Source: JAGLCW01 sp964427915
GTDB taxonomy: Bacteria; Caldisericota; Caldisericia; UBA6126
NCBI GenBank assembly: GCA_964427915.1
Contig: CAYRWA010000061.1
Span: 6,198-70,197, forward strand
Direction: 5' to 3'
DNA length: 64,000 nt
The notes beneath the pieces are model-generated. The model was given only the letters and a program-made list of their open reading frames with translations. It made no database searches and had not been told where the DNA came from. Shown piece after piece: positions 8,695 to 17,768 of this stretch (positions within the stretch are counted from its first letter, which is position 1; each line of letters opens with the position of its first letter). The translations under genes and the position numbers were made by a program.

Positions 8695-9705
8695 ATGAAC
8701 GTTTTTTGGAATCACTTCACCAATGATAATGATATGGATAGGATTGCCTTCTTAGTGCGCAAACAGGTAGAAGGTGATCGCCAGACCTCACGCTTATTTG
8801 GGAAAAAAGTAGGATTTCTTCTTCACCTAGGATCTCTTCCTTCCGACATAGAACTCCGTCACATAGATATTCTGTTGAAAATCCTATCAGATTACTTTGC
8901 AAAGTCGAACCTTTTTCTTCTTTCTGATGTTTTTTTCCCTACCTCTCATGCGATTTTCAAAAATTATGTCCAAGATACTAGATACATGCAACATGAACAC
9001 TTTCAAATCCTACCAAAGCGACGTTCTTCGTTGCAGGTAAGCTTCTTTGGTGGCGTAAAAACATCGTCCTACTTACGCGAAAAATACCTTGCAAACAGTA
9101 TTGCTAACGCCGACTACCTGATCTCTATTGCTTTGCTTGCTGAAGATCCAATATTTACAATTCACGCAAGCACCTCTTCTTATTTTTGGTTGCTTCCTTC
9201 CTATTCAAAAAACGAGATTTTAATACAGGAAAATCTGCAACAACGTTGTTTAAGTCTTCTTGAAGCAATCAGCCCTATTCATGCAAAAAACCACTGTTCT
9301 ATAAATGTATACAGTGCATTAGAAAAGTCCTTTATGGTTCTTTCCCCAAATTCTATTTCTGCAGATGCTGTAGCCAGTACCTTGTGTGGAATTCCACCAG
9401 CAAAGAACAAATTGCTTGGCAATGCCGACAAGAAAGGGTTTGGCAATTCTGTTTTATCACACATGACCATTTATGGTGATCCAATCAAACAACCCCTTGT
9501 AAAATTCCCGTTTTTCGGAGATACCTACTCTCTAGGAATTCGCAAAGATCAATGCAATCTTTGCGAGGATTGTTCTGTTTTTTGTCCATTGAACGCGATG
9601 TATGTTTCTAATCAACATCTGTTTTGGGACGCAGAAAAATGCAACCGTTGCGGATATTGCCTTTCAATTTGTCCCCAATCAGCTCTTTTCAAGAGGAGGA
9701 AATGA
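8695..9705 (+). CDS. DUF362-type protein with C-terminal 2[4Fe-4S] ferredoxin domain
   Basis: 336 aa, no Shine-Dalgarno. The N-terminal 270 residues resemble DUF362 proteins, including the conserved region around SADAVASTLCGIPP. The C-terminus has two ferredoxin motifs (CNLCEDCSVFCP and CNRCGYCLSICP). It overlaps the next gene (buk) by 1 nt and is the first gene of the butyrate operon. The family's function is poorly known. A role as electron carrier or in cofactor assembly for the butyrate branch is inferred from context only. Confidence 0.7.
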   Translation: MNVFWNHFTNDNDMDRIAFLVRKQVEGDRQTSRLFGKKVGFLLHLGSLPSDIELRHIDILLKILSDYFAKSNLFLLSDVFFPTSHAIFKNYVQDTRYMQHEHFQILPKRRSSLQVSFFGGVKTSSYLREKYLANSIANADYLISIALLAEDPIFTIHASTSSYFWLLPSYSKNEILIQENLQQRCLSLLEAISPIHAKNHCSINVYSALEKSFMVLSPNSISADAVASTLCGIPPAKNKLLGNADKKGFGNSVLSHMTIYGDPIKQPLVKFPFFGDTYSLGIRKDQCNLCEDCSVFCPLNAMYVSNQHLFWDAEKCNRCGYCLSICPQSALFKRRK

Positions 9706-10796
9706 TGTCACAAAAAATTCTTGTTATTAACCCTGGCTCAACATCCACAAAAGTTTCTCTTTATGACGGATCAACAGAGATTTATTTTCAAGAAATTTCT
9801 CATTCCAAAAACGACTTAGATGCGTTCAAAAGTGTCTATGATCAAGAAAACTTCCGGGAAAACTCTATTTTAGAAGCGCTATCAAAAGAAAATCATTGTC
9901 TACAAGATCTTTCTGCTGTGGTCGGTAGAGGAGGGATGTTAGGCCCCATGAAGGCTGGCACCTACAGGGTAAATGATGATATGATTAGAACCGTTCAAAA
10001 CGTACAGTTCGGACAACATGCATCCAATTTGGGTTGCGTACTGGCATTGAAAATTGCCAAACCGCTTGGAATCCCTGCATATGTTGTAGATCCTGTTTCT
10101 GTAGATGAATTTCAAGAAGAATCCTATATGACAGGTATTAAAGATCTCTTCCACAAATCCCTTGACCATCCCTTAAACTGTCGCGCTACAATGCGTCACT
10201 ACTGCGAAGAAACGGGAAAAGCCTTTAACGATACTTCTTGCATTGTTGTTCATCTAGGTGGAGGAATATCAGTGTCCTGCATTAAAAAAGGTCGTATTAT
10301 CGATGTCAACAATGCCATGGAGTCAGGCCCCTTTTCTGCAAATCGAGCAGGAACTTTACCCGCTATCGATGTTGTGAATATGTGCTACAGTGGAGACTAC
10401 GATAAAAAGAATGTGTACAAAAAGTTGATCAAAGAAGCAGGCCTTATTTCGTATTTGGGGACAAATGACCTCCGTGACGTCCTATCTATGAGAAAAAGCA
10501 ACGACTCCAAAGCAATAGTAGTTTTTAATGCCCTGATCTACCAAATTGCTAAAGAAATTGGAGCAATGTCCGCTGCTATGGCTATTCGTCCCGATGCAAT
10601 ACTGATTACCGGAGGAATGGCCCATAGCATCGATATGATTGAAGGAATCAAAAACTATGTTTCCTTTATTGCCCCTATTCATGTCTATCCAGGGAGTGAT
10701 GAAATGAAAGCTCTGGCAGAAGGCGTCCTACGAATACTTCAAAACGAAGAACAAGAGCTATCATATCCACCCTGTCAATCTCATCAATCAGTATAA
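9705..10796 (+). CDS. buk: Butyrate kinase (copy 1)
   Basis: 363 aa. It catalyses butyryl phosphate + ADP to butyrate + ATP, the last energy-conserving step of butyrate fermentation. It belongs to the acetate/sugar kinase/Hsp70 fold: N-terminal INPGSTSTK phosphate-binding loop, central VHLGGGISV, and C-terminal ITGGMAHS. The second of two adjacent ATGs is chosen because GGAGG lies 5 nt upstream of it and only 2 nt from the first. Branched-chain or acetate kinase activity cannot be excluded from sequence. A second, clearly diverged copy lies two genes downstream. Confidence 0.93.
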   Translation: MSQKILVINPGSTSTKVSLYDGSTEIYFQEISHSKNDLDAFKSVYDQENFRENSILEALSKENHCLQDLSAVVGRGGMLGPMKAGTYRVNDDMIRTVQNVQFGQHASNLGCVLALKIAKPLGIPAYVVDPVSVDEFQEESYMTGIKDLFHKSLDHPLNCRATMRHYCEETGKAFNDTSCIVVHLGGGISVSCIKKGRIIDVNNAMESGPFSANRAGTLPAIDVVNMCYSGDYDKKNVYKKLIKEAGLISYLGTNDLRDVLSMRKSNDSKAIVVFNALIYQIAKEIGAMSAAMAIRPDAILITGGMAHSIDMIEGIKNYVSFIAPIHVYPGSDEMKALAEGVLRILQNEEQELSYPPCQSHQSV

Positions 10797-10822
10797 ATTA
10801 TTAACATTTCAAGGAGGGAACC

Positions 10823-11737
10823 GTGATTCATACATTTCAAGAAGCAAAAAAACGCGCCCTAGAGCTTACACCTGCAAAGATGGCTGTTGTTGCAGCCGGA
10901 GATAGTGCAGTTTTAGATGCCGTCTTTCAAGCCAGCAAAGATGGGTTTATTCAACCGATCTTGATTGACACACCTGAAGCCATAAAAAAAGCCTCTAATG
11001 GACGTTATCCGCTGGATCAGGTTGAAATTATTCCCATACAGTCGTTCATCGAGCAGTGCCAAAAGGGCCTTGAACTAGTGAACAACGGCGCTGCTGACAT
11101 TTTAATGAAGGGCTTGATTCCAACCCCCATTTTATTTAAAGAGATATTGAACAAAGAATATGGGATCCGCAAAGGAAAAATTCTGTCTCATGTAGGTGTA
11201 ATAAAAAGCCCTGTTTATCACAAAATGATATTAATGACGGATGGAGGAATTTGTATTGCTCCATCACTAGAAGATAAAATTGAAATCTTGAAGAACGCTT
11301 TGGAAGTATCAAAAGGACTCGAAATCGAGTGTCCTAAAGTGGCTGCCATATCTGCAGTGGAAACTGTTTCCTTAAAGATGCAGTCAACGATTGATGCCTC
11401 CATATTAACAATCATGAACCGTAGAAGACAAATCCCAGGATGCATTATTGAAGGACCCTTGGCAATTGACAATGCCGTCTCTGCAGAAGCTGCTGAACAT
11501 AAAGGCATTCATTCAGAAATCTGTGGGGATGTCGATATTACTTTAATGCCCAACATTGAATCAGGTAACATTTTTTACAAGGTTTTGGTGTATTTGGGCG
11601 GTGGTAAAACTGAATCTGCTGGCGTAACAGTAGGCGCAAAAGTACCCATTGTTGTTCCCTCCAGAGCGGATACTCCCGAGAATAAATACAATGCAATTCT
11701 TATTGCTGCCTTGATGAGTGCTGCAAAAAAGGCATGA
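10823..11737 (+). CDS. ptb: Phosphate butyryltransferase
   Basis: 304 aa from a GTG preceded by AAGGAGGG. It converts butyryl-CoA + Pi to butyryl phosphate + CoA, feeding the flanking kinases. It matches the phosphate acetyl/butyryltransferase family over its full length: the N-terminal MAVVAAGDSAVLDA, the central ADILMKGLIPT, the glycine-rich LGGGKTESAGVTVGAK, and a C-terminal P-x-V-V-P-S-R segment. It sits between two buk genes, which fixes butyrate rather than acetate as the likely product. Confidence 0.93.
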   Translation: MIHTFQEAKKRALELTPAKMAVVAAGDSAVLDAVFQASKDGFIQPILIDTPEAIKKASNGRYPLDQVEIIPIQSFIEQCQKGLELVNNGAADILMKGLIPTPILFKEILNKEYGIRKGKILSHVGVIKSPVYHKMILMTDGGICIAPSLEDKIEILKNALEVSKGLEIECPKVAAISAVETVSLKMQSTIDASILTIMNRRRQIPGCIIEGPLAIDNAVSAEAAEHKGIHSEICGDVDITLMPNIESGNIFYKVLVYLGGGKTESAGVTVGAKVPIVVPSRADTPENKYNAILIAALMSAAKKA

Positions 11738-11783
11738 AACAGTTCAACTATCCATTCGTATACAAAAAGAAAGAGGGCCTAGA

Positions 11784-12863
11784 ATGAAAGATGCATTGAT
11801 ATTAGTTATTAATCCTGGTTCAACGTCTACAAAAATAGCCATTTTTCGAAATGAAATCAATGAAATGCAGAAGAATATTACGCATTCTTCTGAAGAGCTT
11901 CAACACTTTAAAACTCTCTTTGATCAGCTAGAATACCGCAAAGAAAAAATTATTGCCACGATTACCTCTGCAGGATACTCTTTAGAAGATATTACTGCCA
12001 TAGCGTCTAGAGGTGGTGTTTTAAGACCTTTAACATCAGGGGTTTATCCTTTTTCAGACCAAATGATCGACGATCTTCGTACAGGGCGCTACATGCTTCA
12101 TGCGTCCAATCTTGGGGCAGTTATTGGGCAGCAATTATGTCAGCAATACAATATTCCAGGATTTATAGCAGACCCAGTTACAGTAGACGAAATGGAAGAT
12201 TTAGCCCGTATCTCGGGGTTGAATGGGATACAAAGAAAATCGATTTGGCACGCTCTGAATCAAAAACACGTTGCCCGAAAAGCTTCCAAAAAGCTACACA
12301 AACAATACGAAGAGGTCAACCTGATTGTGGTGCACATGGGGGGTGGTATCTCCATTGGCGTTCACGAAAAAGGTCGCTGCGTTGATGTAAACAATGCATT
12401 GAATGGAGAAGGCCCTTTTAGTTCTGAAAGAGCGGGAACTCTTCCGTCACTCGGTTTAGTTGATCTTTGTTTTTCTGGTCAATACACTCATGCTGAAATG
12501 AAGAAGCTCCTTGCAGGCCGTGGAGGAATGGTTTCTCACCTAGGTACAAACAATGCTAAAGAGGTGGAAGATCTATCCGAACAAGGGGTAGAAGAACCTA
12601 GAAAAATCATGAATGCGATGATATATCAGTTAGCGAAAGAAATTGGAAGAGCTTCTGCAGTACTCAAAGGACAAGTAGACAGTATTATTTTTACTGGGGG
12701 CATGGCATATTCTCCCGTTATTGTGAAACAACTAGAAGCACATTTAGGGTTTATTGGAGCCCCATTTGATGTGTATCCAGGTGAACATGAAATGGAAGCA
12801 TTAGCTTCGAATATTCTTCAAGTATTGAAAGGTGAAATGAAGGCAAAATCGTATGAAGGATAG
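11784..12863 (+). CDS. buk: Butyrate kinase (copy 2)
   Basis: 359 aa from the ATG at 11784, preceded by AGAGGG; an earlier in-frame start would overlap ptb. It has the same kinase landmarks as copy 1 (INPGSTSTK, VVHMGGGISIG, FTGGMAYS) but is diverged throughout, so this is an old duplication. It may differ in acyl preference (isobutyrate or isovalerate versus butyrate), which is inference. It overlaps the next gene by 11 nt. Confidence 0.9.
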   Translation: MKDALILVINPGSTSTKIAIFRNEINEMQKNITHSSEELQHFKTLFDQLEYRKEKIIATITSAGYSLEDITAIASRGGVLRPLTSGVYPFSDQMIDDLRTGRYMLHASNLGAVIGQQLCQQYNIPGFIADPVTVDEMEDLARISGLNGIQRKSIWHALNQKHVARKASKKLHKQYEEVNLIVVHMGGGISIGVHEKGRCVDVNNALNGEGPFSSERAGTLPSLGLVDLCFSGQYTHAEMKKLLAGRGGMVSHLGTNNAKEVEDLSEQGVEEPRKIMNAMIYQLAKEIGRASAVLKGQVDSIIFTGGMAYSPVIVKQLEAHLGFIGAPFDVYPGEHEMEALASNILQVLKGEMKAKSYEG

Positions 12864-13566
12864 TCAAACGTCTGCAAAGAATATTTGGGTTTTCATTGGA
12901 AACATGGGTTCAGGCAAAAGTGAGATTTCAATCAATTTTGCTATCCACCGTAAAAAAGAACACCCCCAGCGTCCCGTTAAACTGATTGACTTAGACATCA
13001 TTAAGCCGTATATTCGCCTTCGGGATCGAGAAAAAGAAATAACAAATCAGGGGATTGATTTATTGCTCCCTGATAAATCAGTTCGAAATATGGATATGCC
13101 AATTGTTCCCTCCCACATATATGACTTTTTACGAACCGATTCTTATGACCTTATCATGGATGTCGGTGGAGAAGAGAACGGATGTACTACGATTGCACAA
13201 TTTCAAGAAGTACTCTATGCATCCAACTTAGAAGTTTATCTTGTTATTAACACACTTCGTCCTTTCTCCAACACTGTCGATCGCATAAAACACACTTTGC
13301 GTTCTCTAGAAGCACATTCACACCTTAAGGTAACCGGTTTAATCAGTAACACACACCTGCGATTCCAAACAGATGATGAATCAATTTTAGAAGGCATCCA
13401 AAAAGTCGAACAAGTTTCCAAGGATACTTCTATTCCAATTGTTTGGACAACCATCTGGCATGAAATCATAACGGATCAGTTGCAACAAAAAATTCCCTAC
13501 CCCATTCTACCCATCAAATTGTTTCTGACATTCCCCTGGGAAAAAACTTCCTCAGAAGGCTTATGA
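12853..13566 (+). CDS. P-loop NTPase of unknown function, end of butyrate operon
   Basis: 237 aa. The Walker A motif is GNMGSGKS near residue 16. Further on come LIDLDIIKPYIRLRD and a Walker-B-like DLIMDVGGEENG. The layout resembles SIMIBI-class (MinD/CooC/CobB-like) ATPases, but the P-loop is not the deviant KGGxGKT form. It starts inside buk copy 2 with an 11-nt overlap, so it is translationally coupled. It could load a cofactor or serve as a regulatory NTPase for the pathway; nothing in the sequence decides this. Confidence 0.6.
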   Translation: MKDSQTSAKNIWVFIGNMGSGKSEISINFAIHRKKEHPQRPVKLIDLDIIKPYIRLRDREKEITNQGIDLLLPDKSVRNMDMPIVPSHIYDFLRTDSYDLIMDVGGEENGCTTIAQFQEVLYASNLEVYLVINTLRPFSNTVDRIKHTLRSLEAHSHLKVTGLISNTHLRFQTDDESILEGIQKVEQVSKDTSIPIVWTTIWHEIITDQLQQKIPYPILPIKLFLTFPWEKTSSEGL

Positions 13567-13650
13567 GAGGGTTTGCCTAAAAAACTAGTCAAAGAGAGAT
13601 TTGCTTGATTTGAATTAGCAAAGAAAACTGGTACCATATTCATACTCTAC

Positions 13651-13723
13651 GTGCCCGTAGCTTAACGGATAAAGCGCCGGCCTCCGGAGCCGTAGACTGG
13701 AGGTTCGATTCCTCTCGGGCACA
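13651..13723 (+). tRNA. tRNA-Arg, anticodon CCG
   Basis: The acceptor stem GTGCCCG/CGGGCAC is perfect. The D-stem is GCTT/AAGC, the anticodon loop is CTCCGGA (anticodon CCG, codon CGG), and the T-loop is TTCGATT. No encoded CCA. The anticodon stem has one weak end pair. Confidence 0.93.
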
Positions 13724-13758
13724 AGTTTTTATAGGGTAATACAGCCAATGAATGAAAT

Positions 13759-14634
13759 ATGAAACATCAATCAAACAAGAGACTTCTTCGTAAAGGACCT
13801 TTTATTGTTCTTGCATTGTTTGTATTGCTTATATTTATTGGTGGCCAAGTTCTTTTATTCTTACCTATCACAGAATATCAAACAACCACACTATTAAAAT
13901 CCAAGATAGAGAATCATATTCAGCCTCTAAGTTTTATAGGGTTCCTTCCTGCCAAAACTCTACTCTCTTTACCTTTGAAAGAAATTATAGGAGAGTCATA
14001 TCAGTTTAAAAAAATCGAACGACTGGGTCTTTTCAGATGGAAAATACAAATAACCGAACCAACCTCTGTTTTTTTCGTCTCAATCAACAATTATCTGTAC
14101 CCTTGTGACCGCAATGGTACAATTTTAACAATTCCAAATGTGACAGGCTCTCTCGCACAAGGAAACGAAGATATTCTGTATTCAATAACTATTGCACGCC
14201 CTCAAATCAAAGAATTTGATGAAAGCAATCCAGCTGTTTCTAGTTTTGATTTCACAGATATTTACAATATAGAAGTACAACCTTTTATCGAATACATCGT
14301 TCAATCTTCAAGCCATCTTGGTCCTCAAATAAGCGATATTGTATATACCGTTGAAACTGGTATCGAATTTACGAAAAGCTCTACTGCTGGGCACTCAATT
14401 CAATGCATTTTTGGAAAAGAAAAATCCTATTCAAATTTGGAGAAAAAACTGAGTACCACAGAAAAATATTTAAAAAAACAAAATACATACAAAGAATTTA
14501 ATTGCATTGATTTGCGATTTAGAAGACAAGCAGTTTGCTCAAATACGGAAAAACCCCCCTCGGAAGAACAAGAGAAGCTGTCATCAAAAGACGTTACCAA
14601 AGAGAAAGAAACAACTGACACACAAGAAGATTAA
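13759..14634 (+). CDS. ftsQ: FtsQ/DivIB-like division protein
   Basis: 291 aa. A short basic cytoplasmic tail and one membrane helix (about 12-33) precede an external region compatible with a POTRA fold and the FtsQ beta domain: YLYPCDRNGTIL resembles the family's Y-x-x-x-D-G-x-L step, and FNCIDLRFRRQ its I-D-L-R-(F/Y) strand. The C-terminal 35 residues are Lys/Glu/Ser-rich and disordered. The assignment rests on topology, these two motifs and the position upstream of ftsZ; overall similarity is low. No ribosome-binding site is visible before the ATG. Confidence 0.6.
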   Translation: MKHQSNKRLLRKGPFIVLALFVLLIFIGGQVLLFLPITEYQTTTLLKSKIENHIQPLSFIGFLPAKTLLSLPLKEIIGESYQFKKIERLGLFRWKIQITEPTSVFFVSINNYLYPCDRNGTILTIPNVTGSLAQGNEDILYSITIARPQIKEFDESNPAVSSFDFTDIYNIEVQPFIEYIVQSSSHLGPQISDIVYTVETGIEFTKSSTAGHSIQCIFGKEKSYSNLEKKLSTTEKYLKKQNTYKEFNCIDLRFRRQAVCSNTEKPPSEEQEKLSSKDVTKEKETTDTQED

Positions 14635-14778
14635 CATGAAGAAGCATTGTCAATATAATCAAAATAGATTTTCCAAAATTTCTTACCTTACGTAGCATTT
14701 TGTTTCCATTTTTAAACCCAAATGTAAAACAAGAACCGTATGTCACTTTTTTTTTCATAAAAGTACAACTTTGTGTAG

Positions 14779-14784
14779 TATAAT
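14779..14784 (+). promoter_or_regulatory. Candidate -10 (TATAAT) upstream of ftsZ
   Basis: This is the best hexamer in the 270-nt gap before ftsZ, preceded by a T9 tract. It would give a leader of about 110 nt. Other AT-rich hexamers nearer the gene (around 14830-14860) are alternatives. Nothing else is recognisable in the gap. Confidence 0.35.
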
Positions 14785-14904
14785 CTTGACAAAAAACTTG
14801 ATTTTTGAAGTTCCCTTCCTTATTATTAAATCATCAACGAATGAATTTGTAAAATAGTATATACGATCATAAACAATACAAGTTCCTTTGAAGGGAGGCA
14901 GTAG

Positions 14905-16008
14905 ATGTCAGAGAATTCTAGTGTAAACTCTTGGAAACGATATCCTAAAGTTGTTGTTGTAGGTATTGGTGGTGGAGGAACAAATGCTGTTAATAGGATG
15001 GTTGGATACGGCCTAGATAAGGTTCATTTTATTGCGGTAAATACCGATGTACAAGCCCTCGACCATTCAGAAGCCCCCATTAAACTCCAGATTGGTGCTC
15101 GCATTACTGATGGACTAGGTGCTGGAGCAAACCCTGAGCTAGGTGAAAAGTCAGCACAGGAAAATGAAGACGATATTCGACAGCTGTATGAAGGTGCCGA
15201 TATGGTTATCCTGACTGCTGGAATGGGAGGCGGTACCGGAACAGGTGCTATTCCAGTTTTTGCCAGAATTGCCCAAGATATGGACATCCTTACTGTTTCC
15301 ATTGTTACGAGGCCTTTTCTTTTTGAAGGAAAAAGAAGGATTGAATATGCTGATCAAGGCATTAAAAAACTGAAAGAGCATGTGGATGCCATTGTAACAA
15401 TCGACAATGAAAATCTTTTAACAATGGAAAAGAAGTCTGCCCCCATGGAAGAGTCGTTTGGGTTAGTAGATGAAGTGTTACATCAATGCGTTCGAGGTAT
15501 ATCGGAACTTCTGTACGAAACAGGTTTTGTGAACGTAGACTTTAAGGATTTGCAAAAAGTTCTCAAAGATTCTGGAAAAGCTTATTTTGGAATTGGCTAT
15601 GCCAAAGGAGATCAAAGAGCTATTGAAGCAGCCCAAAACGCGGTGAACAATAGGATGATTGACAAAGACGTTTTAGAATCTGCCAAATCTATCCTTATTA
15701 ATCTTAGAGGATCCACAAAATTCTCGATGGAAGAAGCAATGAAAAGTGTGAATGAAATTACCTCCCTGGCCAAGAACAATGGCTTAGATCCTGAAGTAAT
15801 TTGGGGTGGAGGAAACTTCCGTAGCATTAAAGACGACGAAGTATATATCACCGTAATAGCAACCGGTATACCGGAAGACATAAAACAACCCACCCCCAAA
15901 ACAGTTGCAAAAAAAGCAACCTCCATACCTGTTACAGAAGATGCATATAATGATAGCAATGAAGAAGGTTTAGATATTCCTGATTTTTTACGCTCTCAAA
16001 TGGGCTAA
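14905..16008 (+). CDS. ftsZ: Cell division GTPase FtsZ
   Basis: 367 aa with a strong GGGAGG site. It polymerises into the Z ring at mid-cell. It has the tubulin-type GTP-binding motif GGGTGTG, the N-terminal VVGIGGGGTNAVNRM, and the T7 synergy loop NVDFKD that completes the GTPase site. A variable linker follows, then the conserved C-terminal tail peptide DIPDFLRSQMG that binds SepF and other anchors. The T7 neighbourhood (MEKKSAPMEESFGLVDEVLHQ) is diverged from model Bacillota but keeps the catalytic residues. Confidence 0.97.
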   Translation: MSENSSVNSWKRYPKVVVVGIGGGGTNAVNRMVGYGLDKVHFIAVNTDVQALDHSEAPIKLQIGARITDGLGAGANPELGEKSAQENEDDIRQLYEGADMVILTAGMGGGTGTGAIPVFARIAQDMDILTVSIVTRPFLFEGKRRIEYADQGIKKLKEHVDAIVTIDNENLLTMEKKSAPMEESFGLVDEVLHQCVRGISELLYETGFVNVDFKDLQKVLKDSGKAYFGIGYAKGDQRAIEAAQNAVNNRMIDKDVLESAKSILINLRGSTKFSMEEAMKSVNEITSLAKNNGLDPEVIWGGGNFRSIKDDEVYITVIATGIPEDIKQPTPKTVAKKATSIPVTEDAYNDSNEEGLDIPDFLRSQMG

Positions 16009-16045
16009 AAAAAATGAATAGTACCCAGAAAGGTTTTCTAGAATT

Positions 16046-17029
16046 ATGAGATCAAAGAAACCGACCGATGCTGTATCTGTTGTTGTTGTTGCTTTTTGTT
16101 TTGTTATTGCCGCCATTATTCTGGTACAAGTGTTTCGAACGATTTCCTTCACTAGCAAAAGCTCAACTATGCTACTAGATGTAACAAGAACAGAAATCAT
16201 GATTCTAGCAAATGGTTTTAATTCAAAATCCGAAACCATCTATTATGCGCCCACAAATGGAGTAGTTCACCGCATTAAAATGGCAGGTGCTGTTGTTCGT
16301 ATTGGTTCTCCTATGCTTTCCATTGAAAAAGATTCAACAACCTCTGAAATTAAATCTAACACGCATGGCGTTCTTAGCTATATTCGAGACAATGTCGAAG
16401 ATATTTTTACAATCGAGAATGCGTTTCAGGGTACAATTTCTTTAGAAGACATGCTAGAGCCTCCTACACAATTTGAACGTGTTGAGGATGGGAAAAAAAT
16501 AAAAGAAGGTGATTTTATTTGTAAGGTAGTTAACAACGAAAGCATATCCTACTTGCTTCTTGTTGAGACGAAATATTCACCAAAGCTCAAAGTGGGAAGT
16601 TCACATACTTTTACATTAACATATCCAGCAAATCTTTCTGTAAGTGGTACCATTGCAAAAAAAGAACCATTTAACGATGAATACGAACTAGTTTGCTTCA
16701 CCACACCGCACTATGTAGAAACTCTCTTAAATACTAGAAAAGTAAGTGGTTATTTTTCATTTGGATTTTACAATGCAGCTATTCTTCCTCCTTCTGCTAT
16801 AAAAGAAATCGCACCTGGTCAATATGCCATGTATTATCTTCCTTTCGATAGCACAAAACCAGTGTATACACCTGTCACAGTTAAAGGCCATCAACCTGGC
16901 ACCAACTACTACATTGTTACGGAAATTGGCTCAGGAGATGATGTTAAAAAAATAGATGAATGCAGGGGAATGGAAGTGTATACAGAGTGGGAACAAATCG
17001 AAAAAGAGTTATTCACTAATGAACCATGA
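16046..17029 (+). CDS. HlyD-like barrel-sandwich membrane protein of the division cluster
   Basis: 327 aa. One N-terminal helix (about 8-32) is followed by an external region with a biotinyl/HlyD-like barrel-sandwich hybrid: the half-motif around APTNGVVHRIKMAGAVVRIGSPM and its return GVLSYIRDN. Proteins of this kind commonly sit between ftsZ and the YggS/SepF genes in clostridia. Their role is unknown, but location suggests septal wall or membrane work. It overlaps the next gene by 11 nt. Confidence 0.6.
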   Translation: MRSKKPTDAVSVVVVAFCFVIAAIILVQVFRTISFTSKSSTMLLDVTRTEIMILANGFNSKSETIYYAPTNGVVHRIKMAGAVVRIGSPMLSIEKDSTTSEIKSNTHGVLSYIRDNVEDIFTIENAFQGTISLEDMLEPPTQFERVEDGKKIKEGDFICKVVNNESISYLLLVETKYSPKLKVGSSHTFTLTYPANLSVSGTIAKKEPFNDEYELVCFTTPHYVETLLNTRKVSGYFSFGFYNAAILPPSAIKEIAPGQYAMYYLPFDSTKPVYTPVTVKGHQPGTNYYIVTEIGSGDDVKKIDECRGMEVYTEWEQIEKELFTNEP

Positions 17030-17768
17030 TGAAACATTAGCATCAAAACTGCACCATCTCCACCAAGAAATAAATGATCTTGCAAAAAAGTGCGGTAGAG
17101 ACCCCTCTTCAATACAACTTATGTGTGTATCAAAAAAAGCAACTACCCAAGAAATGGTGGAAGCTATTGAACTAGGTGAGAAATGTTTTGGAGAAAATTA
17201 TATACAAGACGCCCTTCCAAAAATCGAAACCATCCAACAAAGGTATCTGAATACTACGACATCTCAACAAAAACCAGAATTTTGTTTCATAGGACATCTT
17301 CAAAAAAACAAAGCGAAAAAGGCTATTCCTTTCTTTCAACGTATTGACTCTGTTGATTCTATCAAAATAGCCACCACTATATCTACGACCATCGAATCTC
17401 TTGTCAAAGAAAATGCCTATCCTCATGAAAAGTATCCTTATCCTATTCTTCTCGAAATCAAAACCACGCACGATACAACAAAATTTGGGATTACTCCCCA
17501 GAATGTACCCCTTGTAATTGAATCCATATTGAAATTAAAGCATCTACAAATTCAAGGATTTATGACAATGGCTCCATGGACAAAAGAAGAAAACGAGATT
17601 CGAAAGAGTTTTTCCATGTTACGTACTTTAAAAGAAGAGATGGAATCCAAATATAGGATTCCTTTCCCAGTCTTATCTATGGGAATGACCAATGATTATC
17701 CATACGCTATCCAAGAAGGTTCTACGTTATTGCGTATTGGAAGTGCAATTTTTGGAGGTTCACAATGA
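17019..17768 (+). CDS. YggS/YlmE-family pyridoxal-phosphate homeostasis protein
   Basis: 249 aa from the ATG at 17019, overlapping the preceding gene by 11 nt; an earlier frame-open start would extend far into that gene. It has an alanine-racemase-like TIM-barrel fold: LMCVSKKAT with the PLP-binding Lys, the GENYIQDALPK motif, FIGHLQKNK, and the phosphate-binding MGMTNDYPYAI. It binds PLP and balances B6 and amino-acid pools. Conserved position next to sepF. Confidence 0.9.
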   Translation: MNHDETLASKLHHLHQEINDLAKKCGRDPSSIQLMCVSKKATTQEMVEAIELGEKCFGENYIQDALPKIETIQQRYLNTTTSQQKPEFCFIGHLQKNKAKKAIPFFQRIDSVDSIKIATTISTTIESLVKENAYPHEKYPYPILLEIKTTHDTTKFGITPQNVPLVIESILKLKHLQIQGFMTMAPWTKEENEIRKSFSMLRTLKEEMESKYRIPFPVLSMGMTNDYPYAIQEGSTLLRIGSAIFGGSQ

